Assembly: GCF_051014445.1 (NCBI RefSeq)
Contig: NC_135136.1
Span: forward strand, 12,418,001-12,482,000
From: Colletes latitarsis
Lineage: Eukaryota > Arthropoda > Insecta > Hymenoptera > Colletidae
DNA: 64,000 nucleotides
Direction: 5' to 3'
Numbering within the stretch: the stretch's first letter is position 1; every line of letters begins with the position of its first letter. The notes beneath the pieces were generated by a model. That model ran no database searches. It had not been told where the DNA came from and saw only the letters and a program-made list of their open reading frames with translations. Shown in pieces: positions 29,201 through 43,270 of this stretch. The translations under genes were made by a program, and so were the position numbers.

Positions 29201-32200
29201 GGCCTTTTCTGGTTTGGATCGCGTAGTAATGTGGTACCACACTGCAACAGTCCACTAAACCTGGTTTCGATCAATATTTTAGAGGATAACGCATGTTATG
29301 TCTAGGTTAGGCCAGGGATTTGCCCTCATCAGACTCATACTTTTGCATTCTTCACATACTTGTTGAACGGATCCTGGGTTTTTTCTGGTTTGGATCACGT
29401 AGTAATGTGGTACCACACTGAAACATTCAATTAAACCTGGTCTTGATAAATATTTTAGAGGATAACGCATGTTAGGCCTGGGTAAGGTCTAGCATTTGCC
29501 ATCATCAGGCTCATACTTTCGCATATTTCTAATACTTCATGGCTAGATCCTGGGCTTTTTGTGGAGTGCATCATGTAGTAATGTAGTACAACATTGAAAC
29601 AGTCAATTAAACCTGGTTTCCATCAATATTTTAGAGGACAGCTCATGTTAGGTCTAGGTTAGGCATGGGATTTGCCCTCATCAGGGTCATACTTTCGCAG
29701 TTTTAACATACATGTTGACCTAATCGAGGGTTTATTCTGCTTTGGATCACGCAGTAATGTGGTACCACACTGCAACATTCCACTAAACCTGATTTCGATC
29801 AATATTTTCGAGGATAACACATGTTATGTCTAGGTTAGGCCTGGTATTTGCCCTCATCAGACTCATACTTACGCATACTTCACATACTTGTTAAACAGAT
29901 CCTGGGTTTTCTTCTGGTTTGGATCACGTAGTAATGTGGTACCATACTGAAACAGTCGATTAAACCTGGTTTCGCTCAATATCTTTGCGGATAACGCATG
30001 TTAGGTCTAGGTTAGGCCTGGGATTATCACTCATCAGACTCATACTTTCGCATTCTTCACATACTTGTTGAACGGATCCTGGGTTTTTTCTGGTTTGGAT
30101 CACGTAGTAATGTGGTACCACACTGAAACATTCAATTAAACCTGGTCTTGATAAATATTTTAGAGGATAACGCATGTTAGGCCTGGGTAAGGTCTAGGAT
30201 TTGCCATCATCAGGCTCATACTTTCGCATATTTCTGACACTTCATGGCTAGATCCTGGGCTATTTCTGGATTGGATCACGTAGTAATGTGGTACCACACT
30301 GAAACAGTCAATTAAACCTGGTTTCGATCAATATTTTAGAGGATAAAGCAAGTTAGGTCTGGGATAGGTCTGGGATTTGCCCTCATCAGTGTCATACTTT
30401 TGCAGTTTTAACATATATGTTGCCCTAATCGAGGGTTTTTTCTGCTTTGGATCACGCAGTAATGTGGTACCACACTGCAACATTCCACTAAACCTGATTT
30501 CGATCAATATTTTCGAGGATGACGCATGTTAGGTCTAGGTTAGGCCTGCGATTATCACTCATCAGACTCATACTTTCGCATTCTTCACATACTTGTTGAA
30601 CGGATCCTGGGTTTTTTCTGGTTTGGATCACGTAGTAATGTGGTACCACACTGAAACAGTCGATTAAACCTGGTTTCGATCAATATTTTTGAGGATAACG
30701 CATGTTAGGTCTAGGCAAGGCCTGGGATTTTCACTCATCAGACTCATACTTACGCATTCTTCACATACTTGTTAAACGGATCCTGGGTTTTTTCTGGTTT
30801 GGATCACGTAGTAATGTGGTACCACACTGAAACATTCAATTAAACCTGGTCTTGATAAATATTTTAGAGGGTAACGCATATTAGGTCTGGGTAAGGTCTA
30901 GGATTTGCCATCATCAGGCTCATACTTTCGCATATTTCTAATACTTCATGGCTAGATCCTGGGCTATTTCTGGATTGGATCACGTAGTAATGTGGTACCA
31001 CACTGAAACAGTCCATTAAACCTGGTTTCGATCAATATTCTAGAGGATAACGCAAGTTATGTCTGGGATAGGTCTGGGATTTGCCCTCATCAGGCTCATA
31101 CTTTCGCGTTTTTCACATACTTGTTGAACAGATCCTGGGTTTTTTCTGGTTTGGATCGCGCAGTAATGTGGTACCACACTGAAACAGTCCATTAAACCTG
31201 GTTTCGATCAATATTTTAGAGAATAATTCATGTTAGGTCTAGGTTTGGTCTGGGATTTGCTCACATAAGGCTCATTCTTTCGCATATTTCTCATACTTGA
31301 TGGCTAGATCCTAGGCTTTTTCTGGATTGCATCACGTAGTAATGTAGTACCACACTGAAACAGTCAATAAAACCTGGTTTCCATCAATATTTTAGAGAAT
31401 AATTCATGTTAGGCCTAGGTTAGGTCTGGGATTTGCTCTCATCAGACTCATTCTTTCGCATATCTCTCATACTTGATGGCTAGATCCTGGGCTTTTTCTG
31501 GAGTGCATCACGTAGTAATGTAGTACAACATTGAAACAGTCAATTAAACCTGGTTTCCATCAATATTTTAGAGGACAGCTCATGTTAGGTCTAGGTTAGG
31601 CATGGGATTTGCCCTCATCAGGGTCATACTTTCGCAGTTTTAACATACATGTTGACCTAATCGAGGGTTTTTTCTGCTTTGGATCACGCAGTAATGTGGT
31701 ACCACACTGCAACATTCCACTAAACCTGATTTCGATCAATATTTTCGAGGATAACACATGTTATGTCTAGGTTAGGCCTGGTATTTGCCCTCATCAGACT
31801 CATACTTACGCATACTTCACATACTTGTTAAACAGATCCTGGGTTTTCTTCTGGTTTGGATCACGTAGTAATGTGGTACCATACTGAAACAGTCGATTAA
31901 ACCTGGTTTCGCTCAATATTTTTGCGGATAACGCATGTTAGGTCTAGGTTAGGCCTGGGATTATCAATCATCAGACTCATACTTTCGCATTCTTCACATA
32001 CTTGTTGAACGGATCCTGGGTTTTTTCTGGTTTGGATCGCGCAGTAATGTGGTACCACACTGAAACATTCAATTAAACCTGGTCTTGATAAATATTTTAG
32101 AGGATAACGTATGTTAGGCCTGGGTAAGGTCTAGGATTTGCCATCATCAGGCTCATACTTTCGCATATTTCTGACACTTCATGGCTAGATCCTGGGCTAT

Positions 32201-33331
32201 TTCTGGATTGGATCACGTAGTAATGTGGTACCACACTGAAACAGTCAATTAAACCTGGTTTCGATCAATATTTTAGAGGATAACGCAAGTTAGGTCTGGG
32301 ATAGGTCTGGGATTTGCCCTCATCAGTGTCATACTTTTGCAGTTTTAACATATATGTTGCCCTAATCGAGGGTTTTTTCTGCTTTGGATCACGCAGTAAT
32401 GTGGTACCACACTGCAACATTCCACTAAACCTGATTTCGATCAATATTTTAGAGGATAACGCATGTTATGTCTAGGTTAGGCCTGGTATTTGCCCTCATC
32501 AGACTCATACTTACGCATACTTCACATACTTGTTAAACAGATCCTGGGTTTTCTTCTGGTTTGGATCACGTAGTAATGTGGTACCATTCTGAAACAGTCG
32601 ATTAAACCTGGTTTCGCTCAATATTTTTGCGGATAACGGATGTTAGGTCTAGGTTAGGCCTGGGATTATCACTCATCAGACTCATACTTTCGCATTCTTC
32701 ACATACTTGTTGAACGGATCCTGGGTTTTTTCTGGTTTGGATCACGTAGTAATGTGGTACCACACTGAAACATTCAATTAAACCTGGTCTTGATAAATAT
32801 TTTAGAGGATAACGCATGTTAGGCCTGGGTAAGGTCTAGGATTTGCCATCATCAGGCTCATACTTTCGCATATTTCTGACACTTCATGGCTAGATCCTGG
32901 GCTATTTCTGGATTGGATCACGTAGTAATGTGGTACCACACTGAAACAGTCAATTAAACCTGGTTTCGATCAATATTTTAGAGGATAACGCAAGTTAGGT
33001 CTGGGATAGGTCTGGGATTTGCCCTCATCAGGCTCATACTTTCGCGTTTTTCACATACTTGTTGAACAGATCCTGGGTTTTTTCTGGTTTGGATCAGGTA
33101 GTAATGAGGTACCCCACTGAAACAGTCCATTAAACCTGGTTTCGATCAATATTTTAGAGGATAACGCATGTTAGGTCTTGGTTAGGCCTGGGATTTGCCC
33201 TCATCAGTGTCATACTTTCGCAGTTTTAACATACGTGTTGACCTGATCGAGGGTTTTTTCTGCTTTGGATCACGTAGAATAGTGCCACACTAAAACAGTC
33301 AATTAAACCTGGTTTCGATCAATATTTTAGA
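26300..33331. repeat. Large satellite duplication, copy 2
   Basis: Second copy of the 18.4-24.7 kb block, with one monomer lost near 27.05 kb and five monomers gained at 27,778-28,654. The extra monomers match 33,061-33,940 in their first 600 bp (offset 5,283-5,280 bp), so their likely source lies in the same array. The copy ends at about 33,331, where copy 1 goes on with AGAGAATAATTC and this one with AGAGGACAACGC. Confidence 0.8.
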
Positions 33332-34386
33332 GGACAACGCAAGTTAGGTCTGGGATAGGTCTGGGATTTGCCCTCATCAGGGTCATACTTTCGCATTTTT
33401 CACATACTTGTTGAACAGATCCTGGGTTTTTTCTGGTTTGGATCACGCAGTAATGTGGTACCACACTGCAACAGTCCCCTAAACCTGGTTTCGATCAATA
33501 TTTTAGAGGATAACGCATGCTATGTCTAGGTTAGGCCTGGGATTTGCCCTCATCAGACTCATACTTACGCATTTTTCACATACTTGTTAAACAGATCCTG
33601 GGTTTTTTTCTGGTTTGGATCACGTAGTAATGTGGTACCACACTGAAACAGTCGATTAAACCTGGTTTCGATCAATATTTTTGAGGATAACGCATGTTAG
33701 GTCTAGGTAAGGCCTGGGATTTTCACTCATCAGACTCACACTTACGCATTCTTCACATACTTGTTAAACAGATACTGGGTTTTTTTCTGGTTTGGATCAC
33801 GTAGTAATGTGGTACCACACTGAAACAGTCGATTAAACCTGGTTTCGATCAATATTTTTGAGGATAACGCATGTTAGGTCTAGGTTAGGCCTGGGATTTT
33901 CACTCATCAGACTCATTCTTTCGCATTCTTCACATACTTGTTGAACGGATCCTGGGTTTTTTCTGGTTTGGATCACGTAGTAATGTGGTACCACACTGAA
34001 ACATTCAATTAAACCTGGTCTTGATAAATATTTTAGAGGGTAACGCATATTAGGTCTGGGTAAGGTCTAGGATTTGCCATCATCAGGCTCATACTTTCGC
34101 ATATTTCTAATACTTCATGGCTAGATCCTGGGCTATTTCTGGATTGGATCACGTAGTAATGTGGTACCACACTGAAACAGTCCATTAAACCTGGTTTCGA
34201 TCAATATTCTAGAGGATAACGCAAGTTATGTCTGAGATAGTTCTGGGATTTGCCCTCATCAGGCTCATACTTTCGCGTTTTTCACATACTTGTTGAACAG
34301 ATCCTGGGTTTTTTCTGGTTTGGATCGCGCAGTAATGTGGTACCACACTGAAACAGTCCATTAAACCTGGTTTCGATCAATATTTT

Positions 34387-35793
34387 AGAGAATAATTCAT
34401 GTTAGGTCTAGGTTTGGTCTGGGATTTGCTCACATAAGGCTCATTCTTTCGCATATTTCTCATACTTGATGGCTAGATCCTAGGCTTTTTCTGGATTGCA
34501 TCACGTAGTAATGTAGTACCACACTGAAACAGTCAATAAAACCTGGTTTCCATCAATATTTTAGAGAATAACTCATGTTAGGCCTAGGTTAGGTCTGGGA
34601 TTTGCTCTCATCAGACTCATTCTTTCGCATATTTCTCATACTTGATGGCTAGATCCTGGGCTTTTTCTGGAGTGCATCACGTAGTAATGTAGTACAACAT
34701 TGAAACAGTCAATTAAACCTGGTTTCCATCAATATTTTAGAGGACAGCTCATGTTAGGTCTAGGTTAGGCATGGGATTTGCCCTCATCAGGGTCATACTT
34801 TCGCAGTTTTAACATACATGTTGACCTAATCGAGGGTTTTTTCTGCTTTGGATCACGCAGTAATGTGGTACCACACTGCAACATTCCACTAAACCTGATT
34901 TCGATCAATATTTTCGATGATAACACATGTTATGGCTAGGTTAGGCCTGGTATTTGCCCTCATCAGACTCATACTTACGCATACTTCACATACTTGTTAA
35001 ACAGATCCTGGGTTTTCTTCTGGTTTGGATCACGTAGTAATGTGGTACCATACTGAAACAGTCGATTAAACCTGGTTTCGCTCAATATTTTTGCAGATAA
35101 CGCATGTTAGGTCTAGGTTAGGCCTGGGATTATCACTCATCAGACTCATACTTTCGCATTCTTCGCATACTTGTTGAACGGATCCTGGGTTTTTTCTGGT
35201 TTGGATCACGTAGTAATGTGGTACCACACTGAAACATTCAATTAAACCTGGCCTTGATAAATATTTTAGAGGATAACGCATGTTAGGCCTGGGTAAGGTC
35301 TAGGATTTGCCATCATCAGGCTCATACTTTCGCATATTTCTGACACTTCATGGCTAGATCCTGGGCTATTTCTGGATTGGATCACGTAGTAATGTGGTAC
35401 CACACTGAAACAGTCAATTAAACCTGGTTTCGATCAATATTTTAGAGGATAATGCAAGTTAGGTCTGGGATAGGTCTGGGATTTGCCCTCATCAGTGTCA
35501 TACTTTTGCAGTTTTAACATATATGTTGCCCTAATCGAGGGTTTTTTCTGCTTTGGATCACGCAGTAATGTGGTACCACACTGCAACATTCCACTAAACC
35601 TGATTTCGATCAATATTTTAGAGGATAACACATGTTATGTCTAGGTTAGGCCTGGTATTTGCCCTCATCAGACTCATACTTACGCATACTTCACATACAT
35701 GTTAAACAGATCCTGGGATTTCTTCTGGTTCGGATCACGTAGTAATGTGGTACCATACTGAAACAGTCGATTAAACCTGGTTTCGCTCAATAT
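34387..35793. repeat. Distant copy of the 24.7-26.1 kb satellite block
   Basis: About 1.4 kb matches 24,701-26,107 at a constant offset of 9,686 bp (55 monomers). Shared rare variants include TTCGCATACTTG, TTTTTGCAGATAACGC, CTGGCCTTGATAAATATT and GATAATGCAAG. At the right end the partner continues with ATTTTAGAGGATAACGCATG and this copy with ATTTTTGAGGATAACGCATG. Confidence 0.75.
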
Positions 35794-36479
35794 TTTTGAG
35801 GATAACGCATGTTAGGTCTAGGTTAGGCCTGGGATTATCACTCATCAGACTCATACTTTCGCATTCTTCACATACTTGTTGAACGGATCCTGGGTTTTTT
35901 CTGGTTTGGATCACGTAGTAATGAGGTACCACACTGAAACATTCAATTAAACCTGGTCTTGATAAATATTTTAGAGGATAACGCATGTTAGGCCTGGGTA
36001 AGGTCTAGGATTTGCCAACATCAGGCTCATACTTTCGCATATTTCTGACACTTCATGGCTAGATCCTGGGCTATTTCTGGATTGGATCACGTAGTAATGA
36101 GGTACCACACTGAAACAGTCAATTGAACATGGTTTCGATCAATATTTTAGAGGATAACGCAAGTTAGGTCTGGGATAGGTCTGGGATTTGCCCTCATCAG
36201 GCTCATACTTTTGCAGTTTTAACATATATGTTGCCCTAATCGAGGGTTTTTTCTGCTTTGGATCACGTAGCAAAGTGGTACCACACTAAAACAGTCAATT
36301 AAACCTGGTTTCGATAAATATTTTAGAGGACAACGCAAGTTATGCCTGGGATAGATCTGGGATATGCCCTCATCAGTGTCATACTTTTGCAGTTTTAACA
36401 TATATGTTGCCCTAATCGAGGGTTTTTTCTGCTTTGGATCACGCAGTAATGTGGTACCACACTGAAACAGTCCATTAAA

Positions 36480-39400
36480 CCTGGTTTCGATCAATATTTT
36501 TGAGGATAACGCATGTTAGGTCTAGGTTAGGTCTGGGATTTGCTCTCATCAGGCTCGTACTTTCGCATATTTCTCATACTTGATGGTCAGATTGTGGGCT
36601 TTTTCTGGTTTGGATCACGTAGTAATGTGGTACCACACTGAAACAGTCGATTAAACCTGGTTTCGATCAATATTTTAGAGGATAACGCAAGTTATGTCTG
36701 GGATAGGTCTGGGATTTGCCCTCATCAGGCTCATACTTTCACGTTTTTCACATACTTGTTGAACAGATCCTGGGTTTTTTCTGGTTTGGATCACGAAGTA
36801 ATGTGGTACCAGACTGAAACATTCACTTAAACCTGGTCTTGATATATATTTTAGAGGATAACGCATGTTAGGTCTAGGTTAGGCCTGGGACTTTCACTCA
36901 TCAGACTCATTCTTTCGCATTCTTCACATACTTGTTGAACGGATCCTGGGTTTTTTCTGGTTTGGATCACGTAGTAATGTGGTACCACACTGAAACATTC
37001 AATTAAACCTGGTCTTGATAAATATTTTAGAGGGTAACGCATATTAGGTCTGGGTAAGGTCTAGGATTTGCCATCATCAGGCTCATACTTTCGCATATTT
37101 CTAATACTTCATGGCTAGATCCTGGGCTATTTCTGGATCGGATCACGTAGTAATGTGGTACCACACTGAAACAGTCCATTAAACCTGGTTTCGATCAATA
37201 TTTTAGAGGATAACGCAAGTTATGTCTGGTATAGGTCTGGGATTTGCCCTGATCAGACTCATACTTTCGCGTTTTTCACATACTTGTTGAACAGATCCTG
37301 GGTTTTTTCTGGTTTGGATGAGGTAGTAATGTGGTACCACACTGAAACAATCCATTAATCCTGGTTTCGATCAGTATTTTAGAGGATAACGCAAGCTAGG
37401 TCTGGGATAGGTCTGGGATTTGCCCTCATCACGCTCATAGTTCCGCGTTTTTCACATACTTGTTGATCAGATCCTGGGTATTTTCTGCTTTGTATCCCGT
37501 AGTAATGTGGTACCACAATGAAGCAGTCCATTAAACCTGGTTTCGATCAATATTTTAGAGGATAACGCATCTTAGGTCTTGGTTAGGTCTGGGATTTGCT
37601 CTCATCAGACTCGTACTTTCGCATATTTCTCATACTTGATGGCCAGATTCTGGGCCTTTTCTGGTTTGGATCGCGTAGTAATGTGGTACCACAATGAAAC
37701 ACTAAATTAAACCTGGTTTCGATCAATATTTTAGAGGATAACGCAAGTTTGGTCTGGGATAGGTTTGGGATTTGCCCTCATCAGGGTCATACTTTCACAG
37801 TTTTAACATACATGTTTACCTGATCGAGGGTTTTTTCTGCTTTGGATCACGTAGTGAAGTGGTACCACACTAAAACAGTCAATTAAACCTGGTTTCGATA
37901 AATATTTTAGAGGACAACGCATGTTACGTCTAGGTTGGGTGTGGGATTTGCTCTCATCAGGCTCATACTTTCGCATATTTCTCATTCTTGTTGGCCAGAT
38001 CCTGGGCTTCCACTGGTTTGGATCACGCAGTAATGTGATGCCACACTGAAACAGTCAATTAAACCTGGTCTTGATAAATATTTTAGAGGATAACGCATGT
38101 TATGTCTAGTTTAGGCTGGGATGTGCCCTCATCAGGCTCATACTTTCACGTTTTTCACATACTTGTTGAACAGATCCTGGGTTTTTTCTGCTTTGGATCA
38201 CGCAGTAATGTGGTACCACACTGCAACATTCCACTAAACCTGGTTTCGATCAATATTTTAGAGGATAACACATGTTATGTCTAGGTTAGGCCTGGTATTT
38301 GCCCTCATCAGACTCATACTTACGCATTCTTCACATACTTGTTAAACAGATCCTGGGTTTTTTTCTGGTTTGGATCACGCAGTAATGTGGTACCACACTG
38401 AAACAGTCGATTAAACCTGGTTTCGATCAATATTTTTGAGGATAACGCATGTTAGGTCTAGGTGAGGCCTGGGATTTTCACTCATCAGACTCATACTTAC
38501 GCATTCTTCACATACTTGTTAAACAGATCCTGGTGTTTTTTTCTGGTTTGGATCACGTAGTAATGTGGTACCACACTGAAACAGTCGATTAAAACTGGTT
38601 TCGATCAATATTTTTGAGGATAACGCATGTTAGGTCTAGGTTAGGCCTGGGACTTTCACTCACCAGACTCATTCTTTCGCATTCTTCACATACTTGTTGA
38701 ACGGATCCTGGGTTTTTTCTGGTTTGGATCACGTAGTAATGTGGTACCACACTGAAACATTCAATTAAACCTGGTCTTGATAAATATTTTAGAGGGTAAC
38801 GCATATTAGGTCTGGGTAAGGTCTAGGATTTGCCATCATCAGGCTCATACTTTCGCATATTTCTAATACTTCATGGCTAGATCCTGGGCTATTTCTGGAT
38901 CGGATCACGTAGTAATGTGGTACCACACTGAAACAGTCCATTAAACCTGGTTTCGATCAATATTTTTGAGGATAACGCATGTTAGGTCTAGGTTAGGTCT
39001 GGGATTTGCTCTCATCAGGCTCGTACTTTCGCATATTTCTCATACTTGATGGTCAGATTGTGGGCTTTTTCTGGTTTGGATCACGTAGTAATGTGGTACC
39101 ACACTGAAACAGTCGATTAAACCTGGTTTCGATCAATATTTTAGAGGATAACGCAAGTTATGTCTGGGATAGGTCTGGGATTTGCCCTCATCAGGCTCAT
39201 ACTTTCACGTTTTTCACATACTTGTTGAACAGATCCTGGGTTTTTTCTGGTTTGGATCACGAAGTAATGTGGTACCAGACTGAAACATTCACTTAAACCT
39301 GGTCTTGATATATATTTTAGAGGATAACGCATGTTAGATCTGGGTAAGGTCTAGGATTTGCCATCATCAGGCTCATAATTTCGCATATTTCTCATACTTC

Positions 39401-39900
39401 ATGGCTAGATCCTGGGCTTTGTCTGGATTGGATCACGTAGTATTCTGGTACCACACTGAAACACTAAATTAAACCTGGTTTCGATCAATATTTTAGAGGA
39501 TAACGCAAGTTTGGTCTGGGATAGGTGTGGGATTTGCCCTCATCAGGGTCATACTTTCACAGTTTTAACATACATGTTTACCTGATCGGGGGTTTTTTCT
39601 GCTTTGGATCACGTAGTGAAGTGGTACCACACTAAAACAGTAAATTAAACCTGGTTTCGATAAATATTTTAGAGGACAACGCATGTTACGTCTAGGTTGG
39701 GTGTGGGATTTGCTCTCATCAGGCTCATACTTTCGCATATTTCTCATTCTTGTTGGCCAGATCCTGGGCTTCCACTGGTTTGGATCACGCAGTAATGTGA
39801 TGCCACACTGAAACAGTCAATTAAACCTGGTCTTGATAAATATTTTAGAGGATAACGCATGTTATGTCTAGTTTAGGCTGGGATTTGCCCTAATCAGGCT
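36480..39900. repeat. Overlapping 14- and 10-monomer duplications
   Basis: Segment about 36,480-36,866 recurs at about 38,946-39,332 (offset 2,466 bp, 14 monomers), with the shared variants CACGAAGTAATG, GGTACCAGACTG and GATATATATTTTAG. Segment about 37,700-38,110 recurs at about 39,460-39,870 (offset 1,762 bp, 10 monomers), with CATGTTTACCTGATCG, AGTGAAGTGG and GGCTTCCACTGG. The two registers interlock, which a simple tandem duplication does not explain. Confidence 0.7.
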
Positions 39901-42900
39901 CATAATTTCGCATATTTCTCATACTTCATGGCTATATCCTGGGCTTTGTCTGGATTGGATCACGTAGTAATGTGGTACCACACTGAAACAGTCCATTAAA
40001 CCTGGTTTCGATCAATACTTTATAGGATAGCGCATGTTAGGTCTGGGATAGGTCTGGGATTTGCCCTTATCAGACTCATACTTTCGCATTCTTCACATAC
40101 TTGTTGAACGGATCCTGGGTTTTTTCCGGTTTGGACCACGTAGTAATGTGGTACCACACTGAAATAGTCCATTAAACCTGGTTTCGATCAATATTTTAGA
40201 GAAAAATTCATGTTAGGTCTAGGTTTGGTCTGGGATTTGCTCACATAAGGCTCATTCTTTCGCATATTTCTCATACTTGATGGCTAGATCCTAGGCTTTT
40301 TCTGGATTGCATCACGTAGTAATGTAGTACCACATTGAAACAGTCAATAAAACCTGGTTTCCATCAATATTTTAGAGAATAATTCAAGTTAGGCCTAGGT
40401 TAGGTCTGGGATTTGCTCTAATCAGACTAATTCTTTCGCATATTTCTCATACTTGATGGCTAGATCCTGGGCTTTCTCTGGACTGCATCACGTAGTAATG
40501 TAGTACAGCATTGAAACAGTCAATTAAACCTGGTTTCCATCAACATTTTAGAGGACAGCTCATGTTAGGTCTAGGTTAGGCATGGGATTTGCCCTCATCA
40601 GGGTCATACTTTCGCAGTTTTAACATACATGTTGACCTAATCGAGGGTTTTTTCTGCTTTGGATCAAGTAGTAAAGTGGTGCCACACTAAAACAGTCTAT
40701 TAAACCTGGTTTCGATCAATATTTTAGAGGATAACGCATGTTAGGTCTAGGTTAGGCCTGGGATTTGCCCTCATCAGTGTCATACTTTTGCAGTTTTAAC
40801 ATATATGTTGCCCTAATCGAGGGTTTTTTCGGCTTTGGATGACGTAGCAAAGTGGTACCACACTAAAACAGTCAATTAAACCTGGTTTCGATAAATATTT
40901 TAGTGGACAACGCAAGTTATGCCTGGGATAGGCCTGCGATTTGCCCTCATCAGTGTCATACTTTTGCAGTTTTAACATATATGTTGCCCTAATCGAGGGT
41001 TTTTTCTGCTTTGGATCACGCAGTAATGTGGTACCACACTGCAACATTCCACTAAACCTGGTTTCGATCAATATTTTAGAGGATAACGCACGTTATGTCT
41101 AGGTTAGGCCTGGTATTTGCCCTCATCAGACTCATACTTACGCATACTTCACATACTTGTTAAACAGATCCTTGGTTTTTTTCTGGTTTGGATCACGTAG
41201 TAATGTGGTACCACACTGAAACAGTCGTTTAAACCTGGTTACGATCAATATTTTTGAGGATAACGCATGTTAGGTCTAGGTTAGGCCTGGGATTTTCATT
41301 CATCAGACTCATACTTTCGCATTCTTCACATACTTGTTGAACGGATCCTGGGTTTTTTCTGGTTTGGATCCCGTAGTAATGTGGTACCATACTGAAGCAT
41401 TCAATTAAACCTGGTCTTGATAAATATTTTAGAGGATAACGCATGTTAGGCCTGGGTAAGGTCTAGGATTTGCCATCATGAGGCTCATACTTTCGCATAT
41501 TTCTAACACTTCATGGCTAGTTCCTGGGCTTTTTCTGGATTGGATCATGTAGTAATGTGGTACCACAGTGAAACAGTCCATTAAACCTGGTTTCGAACAA
41601 TATTCTTGAGGATAACGCATGTTAGGTCTAGGTTAGGCCTGGGGTTTGCCCCCATCAGACTCATACTTTCGCATTCTTCACATACTTGTTGAACGGATCC
41701 TGGGTTTTTTCTGGTTTGGATCCCGTAGTTATGTGGTACCACACTGAAACATTCAATTAAACCTGGTCTTGATAAATATTTTTGAGGATAACGCATGTTA
41801 GGTCTGGGCTAGGTCTAGGATTGCCCCCATCAGGCTCGTACTTTCGCATATTTCTCATACTTGATGGTCAGATTGTGGGCTTTTTCTGGTTTGGATCACG
41901 TAGTAATGTGGTACCACACTGAAACAGTCGATAAAAACCAGGTTTCGATCAATGTTTTAGAGGATAACGCAAGTTATGTCTGGTATAGGTCTAGGATTTG
42001 CCATCATCAGGCTCATACTTTCGCATATTTCTAATACTTCATGGCTAGATCCTGGGCTATTTCTGGATTGGATCACGTAGTAATGTGGTACCACACTGAA
42101 ACAGTGCATTAAACCTGGTTTCGATCAATATTTTTGAGGATAACGCATGTTAGGTCTAGGTTAGGTCTGGGATTTGCTCTCATCATGCTCGTACTATCGC
42201 ATATTTCTCATACTTGATGGTCAGATTGTGGGCTTTTTCTGGTTTGGATCACGTAGTAATGTGATACCACACTGAAACAGTCGATTAAACCTGGTTTCGA
42301 TCAATATTTTAGAGGATAACGCAAGTTATATCTGGTATAGGTCTGGGATTTGCCCTCATCAGGCTCATTGTTTCGCATATTTCTCTAACTTCATGGCTAG
42401 ATCCTGAGCTTTGTCTGGATTGGATCACGTAGTAATGTGGTACCACACTGAAACAGTCCATTAAACCTGGTTTCGATCAATATTTTAGAGGATAACGCAA
42501 GTTATGTCTGGGATAGGTCTGGGATTTGCCCTCATCAGGCTCGTACTTTCGCGTTTTTCACATACTTGTTGAACAGATCCTGGGTTTTTTCTGGTTTGGA
42601 TCGCGTAGTAATGTGGTACCACACTGAAACAGTCCAGTAAACCTGGTTTCGATCAATATTTTAGAGGAAAACGCAAGTTATGTCTGGGATAGGTCTGGGA
42701 TTTGCCCTCATCAGGCTCATACTTTGGCATATTTCTAATACTTCATGGCTAGATCCTGGGCTATTTCTGGATTGGATCACGTAGTAATGTGGTACCACAC
42801 TGAAACAGTCCATTAAACCTGGTTTCGCTCAATATTTTTGAGGATAACGCATGTTAGGTCTAGGTTAGGCCTGGGATTATCACTCATCAGACTCATACTT

Positions 42901-43237
42901 TCGCATTCTTCACATACTTGTTGAACAGATCCTGGGTTTTTTCTGGTTTGGATCACGAAGTAATGTGGTACCAGACTGAAACATTCAATTAAACCTGGTC
43001 TTGATATATATTTTAGAGGATAACGCATGTTAGATCTGGGTAAGGTCTAGGATTTGCCATCATCAGGCTCATAATTTCGCATATTTCTCATACTTCATGG
43101 CTAGATCCTGGGCTTTGTCTGGATTGGATCACGTAGTATTGTGGTACCACACTGAAACACTAAATTAAACCTGGTTTCGATCAATATTTTAGAGGATAAC
43201 GCAAGCTATGTCCGGGATAGGTCTGGCATTTGCCCTC

Positions 43238-43253
43238 ATCAGGCTCATACTTT
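43238..43253. repeat. Target-site duplication, left copy
   Basis: ATCAGGCTCATACTTT here is identical to 49,230-49,245 on the other side of the retrotransposon. The last three T are also the first three of the 20-T tract, so the unambiguous duplication is 13 bp and the maximal one 16 bp. In the normal satellite this motif is followed by CGC, as it is at the right copy. Confidence 0.93.
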
Positions 43254-43270
43254 TTTTTTTTTTTTTTTTT
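43251..43270 (-). other. Poly(A) tail of the retrotransposon
   Basis: Twenty uninterrupted T on the plus strand are the genomic copy of a poly(A) tail at the 3' end of the minus-strand element. No AATAAA signal is visible in the element just before it; its last unique bases read CCCCACGAC. The first three T may come from the target (see the duplication entries). Confidence 0.93.

Larger units (their letters stand above)
1..43250. repeat. 176-bp satellite array, left block
   Basis: This is an uninterrupted head-to-tail array of a monomer of about 176 bp, roughly 245 copies. Landmarks recur in fixed order in every unit: a TTAGGTCTAGG-type motif pair, GGGATTTGCCCTCATCAG, CTCATACTTTCGC, a central variable part, a T-rich run followed by CTGGTTTGGATCACGTAG, the palindrome TGTGGTACCACA, AACAGTC-ATTAAACCTGG, and TTTCGATCAATATTTTAGAG with GGATAACGC. 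The length comes from counting a typical unit and from exact local repeats (identical sequence 176, 352 and 704 bp apart). Monomers diverge by substitutions and by indels of 1-5 bp. The central part exists in several subtypes. Open frames in the array are short and of unrelated meaning; I see no gene, RNA gene or second transposon in these 43 kb. Pericentromeric or subtelomeric heterochromatin is inferred. Confidence 0.97.

Noticed and set aside
20651..42000. Recurring minus-strand frames of 60-94 codons with similar peptides (starting MRYPLKYLSRPGL...) throughout the satellite
   Set aside because: They repeat with the monomer and its duplications. Since 176 is not a multiple of 3, frames break at the next unit. 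No start context, domain or codon pattern supports translation.
1..43250. CENP-B box in the satellite
   Set aside because: TTTCGATCAATATTTTA has the TTCG and the central A of the box, but the required CGGG is TTTT.
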